The notes below the pieces were generated by a model, which saw nothing but the letters and a program-made list of their open reading frames with translations, ran no database searches and was not told the DNA's origin. A stretch of 64,000 nt of DNA from Nocardioides currus (lineage in GTDB: Bacteria; Actinomycetota; Actinomycetes; Propionibacteriales; Nocardioidaceae), in the NCBI RefSeq assembly GCF_003057875.1, contig NZ_PYXZ01000008.1, forward strand, positions 1 to 64,000. Reading direction: 5' to 3'. Shown piece after piece: positions 24,697 through 32,918 of the stretch. A program made the translations under genes and the position numbers. The stretch's first letter is position 1; the number at the start of each line of letters is the position of its first letter.

Positions 24697-26106
24697 ATGC
24701 GCCGACTGGCCATCGCCTCAGGCACCGCACTGCTCGCCCTCGCCGTCGGCGTCTCCACCCTGACGTCCGGGTCGGGCGACCCGAGCGGCGACGTCGCCGA
24801 GCTCTCCAGCGCGCAGGCCGCCATGGTCGCCGCCTCGACCCCGGGCGACTTCACCGGACTCGGGTTCGACCAGTGCGTGGCGCCGACGCAGAGTGCGATG
24901 GACGCGTGGATCACCTCCTCGCCGTACCGCGCCGTCGGCATCTACATCTCCGGCGACTCGCGCGCCTGCCGCACGCAGCCCAACCTCTCGCCGACCTGGG
25001 TCGCGACGCAGGTCTCGCGCGGCTGGCGCCTCCTCCCCATCGCGCTCGGTCCGCAGGCCTCCTGCCTCGACCGCTTCCCGCGCTACAAGGACGACTTCAC
25101 GATCGACCCGACGCCGACCGGCAGCTACGCCAACGCCCGCGCGCAGGGCGTCGTCGAGGCGAGCAAGAACGTCACCGACGCCACGGCGCTGGGGATCGGC
25201 CCGGGCAGCACGCTGTGGTACGACCTCGAGGCCTTCGACCTCGGCAACACCAGCTGCCGCGAGTCGGCCCTGGCGTTCGTCAGCGCATGGGTCACCCGCA
25301 CCAAGGAGCTGGGCTACGTCGCTGGCTTCTACTCCAGCGCCAGCTCGGGCATCAAGATGCTCGACGACGCGCGCATCAGCCGCCCCGGCCAGTTCGCGCT
25401 GCCCGACCGGATCTGGATCGCGCGCTGGGACGGCATCGCCAACACCTCGACGAGCTACATCGGCGAGGACGGCTGGCGTCCCGGTGGCCGGATGAAGCAG
25501 TTCAAGGGCGGCCACAAGGAGACCTGGGGCGGCGTCACCATCAACATCGACACCAACTACCTCGAGCTGAGCGGCTCGCCCACGACCGCCGCGCCCCCGC
25601 CGGAGCCCACCCCGACGCCGACGCCCGTGGCCGCGCCCGCCCCGGAGACCCACTGCGGCGGGACCCGGGTCGACTTCCCGACCTACTACACGCTGAAGCC
25701 GCGGGCGGCCAGCAAGACCCGCACGCTCGCCCTGCAGTGCCTGCTCAAGGAGAAGAAGCGCTACGTCGGCAAGCTCGACGGCGTCTACGACCGGGCGACC
25801 CGCAAGGGTGCGATCGCGTGGATGAAGTCGCGCGGCTTCAAGCCAACCAGCACCTGGCGCCGCAAGAACTGGGTGGCGCTCCTCGCCGGCCAGGACCGGC
25901 CCGCGCTCGCGGTCGGCGCCACCGGCCCGGCGGTGTCGCGGCTGCAGCGCTCCCTCACGGCGGCCCGCCAGCGGGTGGCCGTCACCGGCGCGTTCGACGA
26001 GGCCACGCGAGCCGCGCTGCTCGCCTACCAGGCGCGCGTCGGCGCGGCCGCCACCGGTACGACCGACGCCGCCACGTGGGAAGCGCTGGCCAAGGGCCGG
26101 TTCTGA
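24697..26106 (+). CDS. Secreted DUF1906 glycoside-hydrolase-like protein with peptidoglycan-binding domain
   Basis: The 469-aa exported protein has a signal peptide at about residues 1-25 and a DUF1906 (Rv2525c-like TIM-barrel) domain at about 53-285 starting TGLGFDQCVAPT, with YDLEAFDL and IARWDG strands. A Pro/Thr linker near 300-325 leads to a Cys-containing segment and a C-terminal PG_binding_1-type repeat (about 400-469, VGATGPAVSRLQRSL and GAFDEATRAALLAYQ). It probably acts on or docks to the cell wall. ATG 24697 has GGAG nine bases upstream. It sits between divergent purL and the convergent DUF3817 gene. Confidence 0.85.
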   Translation: MRRLAIASGTALLALAVGVSTLTSGSGDPSGDVAELSSAQAAMVAASTPGDFTGLGFDQCVAPTQSAMDAWITSSPYRAVGIYISGDSRACRTQPNLSPTWVATQVSRGWRLLPIALGPQASCLDRFPRYKDDFTIDPTPTGSYANARAQGVVEASKNVTDATALGIGPGSTLWYDLEAFDLGNTSCRESALAFVSAWVTRTKELGYVAGFYSSASSGIKMLDDARISRPGQFALPDRIWIARWDGIANTSTSYIGEDGWRPGGRMKQFKGGHKETWGGVTINIDTNYLELSGSPTTAAPPPEPTPTPTPVAAPAPETHCGGTRVDFPTYYTLKPRAASKTRTLALQCLLKEKKRYVGKLDGVYDRATRKGAIAWMKSRGFKPTSTWRRKNWVALLAGQDRPALAVGATGPAVSRLQRSLTAARQRVAVTGAFDEATRAALLAYQARVGAAATGTTDAATWEALAKGRF

Positions 26107-26118
26107 GGCCGGCCTGCC

Positions 26119-26571
26119 TCAGCCGGCGGGCGGACCCACGGCCAGCGCTCCGGCGGTGAGCACGGCCACCGCGACCACCAGCAGGGTGATCGCGAGGCGC
26201 AGGTGCGCCAGCAGCCACGCCACCAGGCGCTGGAGGGAGCCCGGGCTGTCCGGCCGGGAGAGCCAGTCACTGCCGAGCAGGCCACGGCGATCGGCGTACA
26301 CCTCGAAGGGAAGGGTCGCGAACGGCGGGATCGCGGCAGCCAGGCCGAGCAGCGTCCGGCCGGTCGACCAGCGCTGGTCGACCGCGACGACCACGGTCAC
26401 CAAGCAGTAGGCGATGAACACGACGCCGTGGACCATGCCGAAGACGCGGACCCCGAGCTCGGTGGTCTCGGTGACGTACTTGAGGAACATCCCGGCCAGC
26501 AGCAGTGCCCAGGTGATCGCCTCGGCGACCGCCAGCGCGCGGAAGAGGCGGCGGGGCGTCAGTCCGTTCAC
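26119..26571 (-). CDS. DUF3817 integral membrane protein
   Basis: The 150-aa protein has four predicted membrane helices, starting [24 protein letters not shown], then [33 protein letters not shown] and a C-terminal [18 protein letters not shown]. This matches the DUF3817 family of unknown function. The GTG start at 26571 overlaps the purQ stop in GTGA, so it is the third gene of the purS-purQ unit. The C-terminal extra helix after [20 protein letters not shown] is longer than in minimal members. Confidence 0.8.
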   Translation of the reverse strand: MNGLTPRRLFRALAVAEAITWALLLAGMFLKYVTETTELGVRVFGMVHGVVFIAYCLVTVVVAVDQRWSTGRTLLGLAAAIPPFATLPFEVYADRRGLLGSDWLSRPDSPGSLQRLVAWLLAHLRLAITLLVVAVAVLTAGALAVGPPAG

Positions 26572-27236
26572 GCGAACGCGACCGCGGCGAGCGAGGTGAA
26601 GAAGCCCAGGCCGTCGGTGCCGGGTCCGCAGAGGTCCTCCACCGCGTGCTCGGGGTGCGGCATCAGGCCGACGACGTTGCCGCGCTCGTTGCTGATGCCG
26701 GCGATGTCACGCAGCGACCCGTTGGGGTTGTCACCGAGGTAGCGCGCGACGACGCGGCCCTCGCCCTCGAGCTGGTCGAGCACGTCCTCGGACGCGACGA
26801 AGCCGCCCTCGCCGTTCTTGAGCACGATCGTCACCTCGGCGCCCTGCTCGTAGGCCGAGGTCCACGGGGTCGAGGTGTTCTCGATGCGCAGGCGCTGGTC
26901 GACGCAGTTGAACTTGCGGTGGTCGTTGCGGATCAGCGCGCCGGGGAGCAGGTGCGACTCGCAGAGGATCTGGAAGCCGTTGCAGATGCCGAGCACGGGC
27001 ATCCCGCGACCCGCCGCCTCGATCACCTCGGTCATCACCGGGGAGAAGCGCGAGATGGCGCCGCAGCGGAGGTAGTCGCCGTACGAGAAGCCGCCGGGGA
27101 GCACGACCGCGTCGACACCCTGGAGGTCGTGGTCGCCATGCCAGAGCGCGACGGCCTCGTGACCGCCGAAGGTGACGGCCCGACGCGCGTCGACGTCGTC
27201 GAGCGAGCCGGGGAAGGTGACGACGCCGACCTTCAT
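26568..27236 (-). CDS. purQ: Phosphoribosylformylglycinamidine synthase glutaminase subunit
   Basis: PurQ hydrolyses glutamine and channels ammonia to PurL. The 222-aa class I amidotransferase has nucleophile Cys in [11 protein letters not shown], preceding [13 protein letters not shown], and the catalytic His-x-Glu in [14 protein letters not shown] 27236 overlaps the purS stop (ATGA), so the complex subunits are translationally coupled. The stop overlaps the DUF3817 start. Confidence 0.96.
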   Translation of the reverse strand: MKVGVVTFPGSLDDVDARRAVTFGGHEAVALWHGDHDLQGVDAVVLPGGFSYGDYLRCGAISRFSPVMTEVIEAAGRGMPVLGICNGFQILCESHLLPGALIRNDHRKFNCVDQRLRIENTSTPWTSAYEQGAEVTIVLKNGEGGFVASEDVLDQLEGEGRVVARYLGDNPNGSLRDIAGISNERGNVVGLMPHPEHAVEDLCGPGTDGLGFFTSLAAVAFA

Positions 27237-27475
27237 GCGGTGCGGACCTCGAAGTCCTCGATCACCGGGTTGGAGAGCAGCGTCTGCGCCATCTGCTCGA
27301 CCTCGGCGAGGGACTCGGGCGTCGCGTCGCCCTCGATCTCGACCTCGAAGCGCTTGCCCTGGCGCACCTCGACGACGCCGGCGAAGCCGAGGCGCGGCAG
27401 GGCGCCGAGGACGGCCTTGCCCTGCGGGTCGAGGATCTCGGGCTTGGGCATGACATCGACCACGTATCGGGCCAC
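27233..27475 (-). CDS. purS: Phosphoribosylformylglycinamidine synthase subunit PurS
   Basis: The 80-aa structural subunit bridges PurL and PurQ. It begins [21 protein letters not shown] and ends [10 protein letters not shown], as is usual. GTG 27475 has AGGAG five to six bases upstream, unlike the leaderless purine genes around it. It is first in the purS-purQ-DUF3817 unit. Confidence 0.95.
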   Translation of the reverse strand: MARYVVDVMPKPEILDPQGKAVLGALPRLGFAGVVEVRQGKRFEVEIEGDATPESLAEVEQMAQTLLSNPVIEDFEVRTA

Positions 27476-27521
27476 GGGCGCTCCTGTGCAAGGGGTCAGG
27501 CGTCGGGGAACTGCTGCATCG

Positions 27522-27527
27522 ATCCTA
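27522..27527 (-). promoter_or_regulatory. Candidate -10 of the purSQ unit
   Basis: TAGGAT lies about 47 nt before GTG 27475 and would give a 5' leader of roughly 40 nt that carries the AGGAG ribosome site. Confidence 0.4.
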
Positions 27528-27558
27528 TTCGCAGTCCCCCGACGACCCGGAGCCAGCC

Positions 27559-28914
27559 TCAGCCCTTGACCACCTTGAAGGTCTTCTTCGTGGGCGTCGC
27601 GTCGGCGGCACCGCCGAGGAGTGCGCGCACGAGCAGCGTGTGCTTGCCGACGGAGAGCTTCTTGGTCTTCAGCTTGTACGCCGAGGCGCAGGTCTTCCAC
27701 GCGCCGTTGTCGAGCTGGCACTGGAAGGTCGCGCCCGCGGTCGAGGAGGCGAAGGTGAACGACGCGGTCTTGCCCTTCGCGACCTTGGCCGGTCCCGCGA
27801 CTGCGTCGGTCACCGGCACGACGGGCACGAGGACGACCTGGGCGGGAGGCGCCGGCGGGGTGACGGGCGCCGGCGGGGCCGGCTGGTCCACGCTCTCGCA
27901 GTTGACGACCACGTCGACCGCGTCGGCCACGACCGCGTCCGAGCCGGCGCCGCAGTCGATGCGGTCGGCCACGCCGTCGCGGGCCTGGATCGTGTCGTTG
28001 CCCTCACCGCCGAACAGCGAGTCGGTCCCGGCGCCACCGGTGACGGTGTCGTCGCCCGAGCCGCCGGAGAGGTTGTCGTCCCCCGCGCCGCCGCTGACGA
28101 CGTCCGGGCCGGCCATGCCGCGCACGTGCTGCGACCCGGAGAACGCCGAGCCGTCGTAGCTCTGGCTGCCCTCGCGCAGGAGCGTGACGTACGTCTGCTC
28201 GAGCCCGCTGGCGCTCACCGTCTGCGGCGGGTAGGTGTCGCCGGCGATGTCGACGACCAGGCCGCTGTCGGACATCGCGAAGCTGATGGAGGCGGCGGCG
28301 TAGCCGAGGGTCGACTGGTCGAAGTCGAGCTCCCACGAGTCGAGACCCGGGCCGCCGTCGATACCGCCGGCGGAGGTGAACTGGATGAACCGGTCGTCGC
28401 CGGTGCCACCGGAGGCGAGCCCGCTGATCTCCATGAACGAGTCGTCGCCGGCCCCGCCCGAGGCGCTGTTGGCGCCCTTGATCATGTCGTTGCCGTTCCC
28501 GGCGTTGATGGTGTCGGCGTCGTCGCCGTTGAAGCTCTCTGCGAGGTCGGAGCCGGTGACGACGTCGGCCTCGTAGGGGTAGCTGTCCTCGGTGTCGACG
28601 TTGACGCCCGTCAGCTGGGGGAGCTGGGCCGGCGTCAGGGCGGCGAGGGTCACGGTGTCGACCCCCGCCCCCGGCGAGACGTAGATGCTGGTGAGGTCGG
28701 CGCACAGCTCGTTGGCCGTCAGGGCGTTGGCCGTGAGCTTGCCGGCCGTGCAGGTGACCGAGATGTTGTCGGCGGCACCGTCGCTGGTGATGTAGCCGCC
28801 GGTGAAGATGTTGACCGTCGCACTGGCCGGGACGGCCGTGCCGACGACCAGGAGCGCGGTGGCGGACGTGGCGAGAGCGGCGCTTCGCAGGCGCCGGGAG
28901 GAGGCGAGATTCAT
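27559..28914 (-). CDS. Secreted RTX-type (calcium-binding nonapeptide repeat) protein
   Basis: The 451-aa exported protein has a signal peptide at about 1-33 (ALLVVGTAVPASAT). A first cluster of GDDADTINAGNGNDMI-type repeats lies near 130-170 and a second, regular set near 275-320 (GGAGDDNLSGGSGDD and GGEGNDTI), forming a calcium beta-roll, followed by CGAGSDAV. A Pro-rich linker leads to a C-terminal Ig-like domain (TFQCQLDNGAWKTC, KLSVGKHTLLVRA). It is probably a surface or matrix protein. No type I secretion genes are near, and the signal peptide points to Sec export. Confidence 0.82.
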   Translation of the reverse strand: MNLASSRRLRSAALATSATALLVVGTAVPASATVNIFTGGYITSDGAADNISVTCTAGKLTANALTANELCADLTSIYVSPGAGVDTVTLAALTPAQLPQLTGVNVDTEDSYPYEADVVTGSDLAESFNGDDADTINAGNGNDMIKGANSASGGAGDDSFMEISGLASGGTGDDRFIQFTSAGGIDGGPGLDSWELDFDQSTLGYAAASISFAMSDSGLVVDIAGDTYPPQTVSASGLEQTYVTLLREGSQSYDGSAFSGSQHVRGMAGPDVVSGGAGDDNLSGGSGDDTVTGGAGTDSLFGGEGNDTIQARDGVADRIDCGAGSDAVVADAVDVVVNCESVDQPAPPAPVTPPAPPAQVVLVPVVPVTDAVAGPAKVAKGKTASFTFASSTAGATFQCQLDNGAWKTCASAYKLKTKKLSVGKHTLLVRALLGGAADATPTKKTFKVVKG

Positions 28915-28982
28915 GGAGGCATGGTGGCGGCCCGCGCGCCGTCCGTCCCCCGAATCCGCCGGGGACTAGACCAGTTCGTCCT

Positions 28983-29171
28983 TCAACTGTCGCGGCGCCT
29001 GAGGGCCACGATCACCAGGGCGACGCCGAGGCCGGCCACGATCGGACCGATGGTGGCCCATGTGGTCACCCCCGTCATGGGGCTGCCCTCGATGTAGCCG
29101 AGCCCCTGGAAGGTCCACACGCCGCCGACGACGACGAGCAGCGCGCCGAGGACGACGAAGAGCGGGCGCAC
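28983..29171 (-). CDS. Small two-helix membrane protein
   Basis: The 62-aa protein has helices at about 3-24 (LFVVLGALLVVVGGVWTF) and 38-57 (WATIGPIVAGLGVALVIVAL) and a basic C-terminus. The GTG start (29171) lies one base after the stop of the acyl-CoA ligase gene, so it is read in that operon. Function unknown; proteins of this layout are frequent in actinobacteria. Confidence 0.65.
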   Translation of the reverse strand: MRPLFVVLGALLVVVGGVWTFQGLGYIEGSPMTGVTTWATIGPIVAGLGVALVIVALRRRDS

Positions 29172-29172
29172 C

Positions 29173-30729
29173 TCAGCTCAGCTCGCGCTTGAGGATCTTG
29201 CCCGTGGCCGTCATCGGCAGCTCGTCGACGAACTGCACGATGCGGGGGTACTTGTAGCCCGCCATCTGCTCCTTGCCCCACTCGACGAGCTCGTCCTCAG
29301 TCAGCTCCGTCTCCTTGTTGCGGATGACGACGGCCTTGATCTCCTCGCCGTGGCTCTCGTGCGGCACGCCGATCACGGCGGCGAGGCTGACGCCCGGGTG
29401 GGTCAGGAGCACCTCCTCGATCTCGCGGGGATACACGTTGTAGCCGCCGCGGATGATCATGTCCTTCGAGCGGTCGACGATGTAGTAGTGGCCGTCGTCG
29501 TCCTTGCGACCCAGGTCGCCCGAGCGGAACCACCCGTCGTGGATCGCGTCGGCGGTCGCGTCCGGCCGGTTGTAGTAGCCCTTCATGATGTTCGGGCCCT
29601 TGATGGCGATCTCGCCGATCTCGCCGTCCGCATCGGCCCAGTCGCCCGGCTCGGGGCTGATCAGCCGCATCTCGACCCCCGGGATCGGGACGCCGATCGA
29701 GCCGACGCGCACCTCTTCGCCGTACGGCGAGAAGCTGGCCACCGGGGAGGTCTCGGACAGGCCGTAGCCCTCGAGGATGGTGACGCCGAAGCGCTTCTCG
29801 AACTCCTTGTGCACCTCGACCGGCAGCGCCGAGCCGCCGGCGGCGGCGACGCGCAGGTTGGCGGCGAGCGCCTTGGCGTCGACGCCGGAGTCGTCGAGCG
29901 CACCGAGCAGGCCCCAGTACATCGTGGGGACGCCGGCGAAGAAGGTGACCTCCTCCTTGGCCATCGTCTTGAGGGCGGGGTCGGCCTCGAAGCGCGGCAG
30001 CATGACGACGGTGCCGCCGAAGGCGAACGCGCCGTTCATGATCACGGTCTGGCCGAAGGAGTGGAACAGCGGCAGCACGCACAGGTAGGTGTCGGGGTCG
30101 TCGGCGTTCGCGCCGAAGAGCGCGTCGCTGGCCAGCGCGTTGGACAGCATGTTGCGGTGGCGCAGCTCCGCGCCCTTGGGCTGGCCGGTGGTGCCGGAGG
30201 TGTAGAGGATGACGGCGGTGTCGTCGTCGTCGACCTCGGCGGTCTCGAAGGTCGGCGCCTGGCCGGCCATGCCCTGGCCGAGGGTCTCGGTGCCCTCGAT
30301 CGGCGACGCGGCGGCCGGGTCGACGGTGATCATGAAGAACGTCTCGCACGAGTCGGTCTGCTCGAAGCCGGCGTGGCCCTCGGCGCCGATGGGCAGCTCG
30401 TCGGTGCCCTGGAAGCAGAAGTAGGCCTTCGCCTCGGAGTCGGCGAGGTGGTAGGCCACCTCCCGGCCCTTGAGCAGGACGTTGAGGGGCACGACGGTCG
30501 CCCCGGCCTTGAGGATGCCGTTGTAGACGATCGGGAAGAAGGGCAGGTTGGGGCAGCTCAGCGCGACCTTGTCGCCCGGCTCGATGCCGCGCGAGACCAG
30601 CAGGTTGGCGACCTGGTTGGCGGCGCCGTCGACCTGCGCGTAGGTCAGCCGCGTGTCCCCCAGGACGACGGCCTCCCGCTCGGGATAGGCGGCGGCGGAC
30701 TTCTCGAGGAGCGACGCGAGGGAGGTCAT
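29173..30729 (-). CDS. Long-chain acyl-CoA synthetase / AMP-dependent ligase
   Basis: The 518-aa ANL-superfamily enzyme activates a carboxylate as acyl-AMP and then acyl-CoA. The P-loop is ILYTSGTTGQPKGAEL. Other core motifs are GYGLSETSP, GWFRSGDLG, DRSKDMIIRGGYNVYPREIE (hinge and CoA) and the C-terminal catalytic Lys in PMTATGKILKRELS. The chain-length substrate is not predictable, and a medium or long fatty acid is most likely. ATG 30729 follows TAGGTT by seven bases (leaderless). The small membrane protein gene follows directly. Confidence 0.9.
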   Translation of the reverse strand: MTSLASLLEKSAAAYPEREAVVLGDTRLTYAQVDGAANQVANLLVSRGIEPGDKVALSCPNLPFFPIVYNGILKAGATVVPLNVLLKGREVAYHLADSEAKAYFCFQGTDELPIGAEGHAGFEQTDSCETFFMITVDPAAASPIEGTETLGQGMAGQAPTFETAEVDDDDTAVILYTSGTTGQPKGAELRHRNMLSNALASDALFGANADDPDTYLCVLPLFHSFGQTVIMNGAFAFGGTVVMLPRFEADPALKTMAKEEVTFFAGVPTMYWGLLGALDDSGVDAKALAANLRVAAAGGSALPVEVHKEFEKRFGVTILEGYGLSETSPVASFSPYGEEVRVGSIGVPIPGVEMRLISPEPGDWADADGEIGEIAIKGPNIMKGYYNRPDATADAIHDGWFRSGDLGRKDDDGHYYIVDRSKDMIIRGGYNVYPREIEEVLLTHPGVSLAAVIGVPHESHGEEIKAVVIRNKETELTEDELVEWGKEQMAGYKYPRIVQFVDELPMTATGKILKRELS

Positions 30730-30736
30730 GGGCGTC

Positions 30737-30742
30737 AACCTA
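30737..30742 (-). promoter_or_regulatory. -10-like hexamer for leaderless acyl-CoA ligase
   Basis: TAGGTT is followed by GACGCCC and ATG 30729. Confidence 0.5.
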
Positions 30743-30768
30743 CCCAGCACCGGGGAACCGGTCGAGGA

Positions 30769-31203
30769 TCAGCGGGAGCCGAGGATCCGGGCCGCCTTGC
30801 GCAGGTCGGCGCCGATCGCGAGGCCCGCCAGCCGTCCGGCGACCGCGGCGGGCACGGCGTACGCACCTCGCCCGGAGATCTCGCCCTCGGCGATCACCCG
30901 GCAGCCGGATCGACGTTCCTCGAAGGCGAGCACCAGAGTCGCCTCGACGCCGCGCCAGCGACCCACCTCGGCCCAGGCCGTGGGTCGCTCGAAGCGGGTG
31001 ATCTCCATCCGCGGGCGCACCCCGACCATCGTGGTCTCGCGCCAGGCGAGACCCAGGTGCGGCTCGGCGGCGCGCTCGGGCAGCGTCACCGAGAGCAGGG
31101 ACGACTGCCACTCCGGCCGGTTGCGAGGGTCGCCGAGGTAGTCGAAGGCCACCGCGGGAGCGACGGCGAAGTCGACGCTGGCGCGGAACCGCCGGGGGCT
31201 CAG
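30769..31203 (-). CDS. SRPBCC (START-like) family protein, apparent CTG start
   Basis: The 144-aa helix-grip protein begins RFRASVDFAVAPAVAFDYLGDPRNRPEWQSSL, the classic SRPBCC entry, and ends with a helix GLAIGADLRKAARIL. Such proteins bind hydrophobic ligands or act as cyclases. No ATG, GTG or TTG exists at the right place. A CTG at 31203-31201 overlaps the purC stop as CTGA and sits five bases after a strong GGGGAG, so I place the start there. A GTG 17 codons in would remove the first strand. Cotranscribed with purC. Confidence 0.7.
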   Translation of the reverse strand: MSPRRFRASVDFAVAPAVAFDYLGDPRNRPEWQSSLLSVTLPERAAEPHLGLAWRETTMVGVRPRMEITRFERPTAWAEVGRWRGVEATLVLAFEERRSGCRVIAEGEISGRGAYAVPAAVAGRLAGLAIGADLRKAARILGSR

Positions 31204-32096
31204 AACGTCTCCCCGGTGAGCAGCTCGAAGGCCTCGACGTAGCGCGCGCGGGTCCGGTCGACGACCTCGCTCGGCAGCGCGGGCGGCGCGTCGCCGCTCG
31301 CGCGGTCCCAGCCGGACGCCGGCGACGTCAGCCAGTCGCGCACGATCTGCTTGTCGTAGGACTCCTGCGCCCGGCCGGGCTGCCACTGCGCGGCCGGCCA
31401 GAAGCGGCTGGAGTCGGGGGTCAGCACCTCGTCGGCGAGCACGGTGGTGCCGTCGGGCCGGGCGCCGAACTCCAGCTTGGTGTCGGCGAGCAGGATCCCC
31501 TGCTTGCGGGCGAGCGCGTGCGCGTGCTCGTAGACCTCCATGGTCAGCATCCGCAGCTCGGCCGCCTCGTCGTCGCCCACCGCCTCGACGACCGCCTCGT
31601 AGTCGACGTTCTCGTCGTGGTCGCCGACGGCGGCCTTGGCGGCCGGCGTGAAGATCGGCTCCGGCAGTCGCGAGCCGTCCATCAGGCCGGCCGGCAGGGC
31701 GATGCCGCAGACCTCGCCGCTGCGGCGGTAGTCGAGCAGGCCGGACCCGGTGAGGTAGCCACGCGCCACGCACTCGACGGGATACATCTCGAGCGACTCG
31801 CACACGACCGCGCGCCCGGCGACGGAGTCCGGCACGTCGGTCGACACGACGTGGTTGGCGATCAGGCCCCGGAGCTGGTCGAACCACCACAGCGACATCC
31901 GCGTCAGGATCTCGCCCTTGTCGGGGATGGTGGTGTCGAGCACGAAGTCGTAGGCCGAGATGCGGTCACTGGCGACCATCAGCAGCCGGCCGGCGTGCTC
32001 CCCCTCCTCGACGCGGTAGAGGTCGCGCACCTTGCCGGAGTGCAGGTGAGTGGTGCCGGCGATGGCGGGGGCATCGGGGATGTTGAAGTCGGCCAC
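31200..32096 (-). CDS. purC: Phosphoribosylaminoimidazole-succinocarboxamide synthase
   Basis: SAICAR synthetase joins CAIR and aspartate using ATP, step 7 to 8 of purine synthesis. The 298-aa protein shows HSGKVRDLYR, ATP-site VASDRISAYDFVL, MYPVECVARGYLTGSG, ADTKLEFG and VLTPDSSRFW. GTG 32096 is six bases after TAGGCT, and that TAG is the stop codon of the upstream monooxygenase-like gene. Its own stop overlaps the CTG start of the SRPBCC gene. Confidence 0.95.
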   Translation of the reverse strand: MADFNIPDAPAIAGTTHLHSGKVRDLYRVEEGEHAGRLLMVASDRISAYDFVLDTTIPDKGEILTRMSLWWFDQLRGLIANHVVSTDVPDSVAGRAVVCESLEMYPVECVARGYLTGSGLLDYRRSGEVCGIALPAGLMDGSRLPEPIFTPAAKAAVGDHDENVDYEAVVEAVGDDEAAELRMLTMEVYEHAHALARKQGILLADTKLEFGARPDGTTVLADEVLTPDSSRFWPAAQWQPGRAQESYDKQIVRDWLTSPASGWDRASGDAPPALPSEVVDRTRARYVEAFELLTGETF

Positions 32097-32102
32097 GCGC
32101 CG

Positions 32103-32108
32103 AGCCTA
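32103..32108 (-). promoter_or_regulatory. -10-like hexamer for leaderless purC, overlapping an upstream stop codon
   Basis: TAGGCT ends six nt before GTG 32096. Its TAG (32108-32106) terminates the ABM-domain gene. Confidence 0.45.
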
Positions 32109-32663
32109 ACGGTGCAGCCACCACGCCATCTTGCGCGTGATCCACGGCAGCAGGACGTAGGTCATCAGCGGCGTCATCACGGCCACGGTCAGCAGCACGC
32201 GCAGCGGCAGCGGCCAGTCGACGACCGGACTGTGGGCGATCAGCGCGTTGGCGACCAGGCTGAGCGGGAAGAACACCAGGAAGATCGTCACCATCTGCTT
32301 CCAGCGCGGCGGAGCCACGGGAGCCGCGCTGGTCGCGGTCGCCTCGACGGTGGTCGGCTCGTCGAACCAGCCCTCGATCCCCGTACGCCGCTCGACCCGC
32401 GTGGCCTCGATCCGACCCTGCGCCGCCTCGAGCCACCAGGCGCGCTGCGGGCTGGCCTCCCACACGGCGAGCGCGTCGGCGTCGGCGAAGCGGTAGAGCA
32501 TGTGCCACTCGGGCGACTCCTCCGACGGACGCACCCAGCCGCTGCCCAGGAACCCGTCGAAGCGCTCGGCCAGCGACGTACCTGCCTGGACCCACGCGAG
32601 CATCTCGCTGGTGCGGGTCGGGTCGACGTGGCGCGTGACGGAGGTGGTGACAGGGGCGGACAT
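32106..32663 (-). CDS. Antibiotic biosynthesis monooxygenase (ABM)-domain membrane protein
   Basis: The 185-aa protein has an ABM/dimeric alpha-beta barrel-like domain in the first 110 residues (VTTSVTRHVDPTRTSEMLAW, HMLYRFADADALAVWEAS) followed by two membrane helices (MVTIFLVFFPLSLVANALI and LRVLLTVAVMTPLMTYVLL). This soluble-plus-two-TM layout is common in bacteria and has no proven activity. ATG 32663 is chosen over longer upstream openings because it begins the domain; GACAAT six bases upstream may be a -10. Its stop forms part of the purC promoter. Confidence 0.75.
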   Translation of the reverse strand: MSAPVTTSVTRHVDPTRTSEMLAWVQAGTSLAERFDGFLGSGWVRPSEESPEWHMLYRFADADALAVWEASPQRAWWLEAAQGRIEATRVERRTGIEGWFDEPTTVEATATSAAPVAPPRWKQMVTIFLVFFPLSLVANALIAHSPVVDWPLPLRVLLTVAVMTPLMTYVLLPWITRKMAWWLHR

Positions 32664-32918
32664 CTGCCCATTGTCGGAGCCGGAGGGGACCAGGTCCCAG
32701 TCGACGTCCACGAGATCCCGGCCACGTTCCCCCGTGACGTGGCCGGGAAGTCGATAGGGAGGGGTGGTGCGGGTCCGGGAGGCCCACCACGAATCCTGCC
32801 GGGACCGCGGGCCGTCCACATCGTCCGGGCGGCCACACCCGGTGCACGTTCGGACTAGTCGGATCGTACTCGCCTGATTTAGTGTACTTACAGCACTATT
32901 CGTCCGGCGGGAGGCTCA

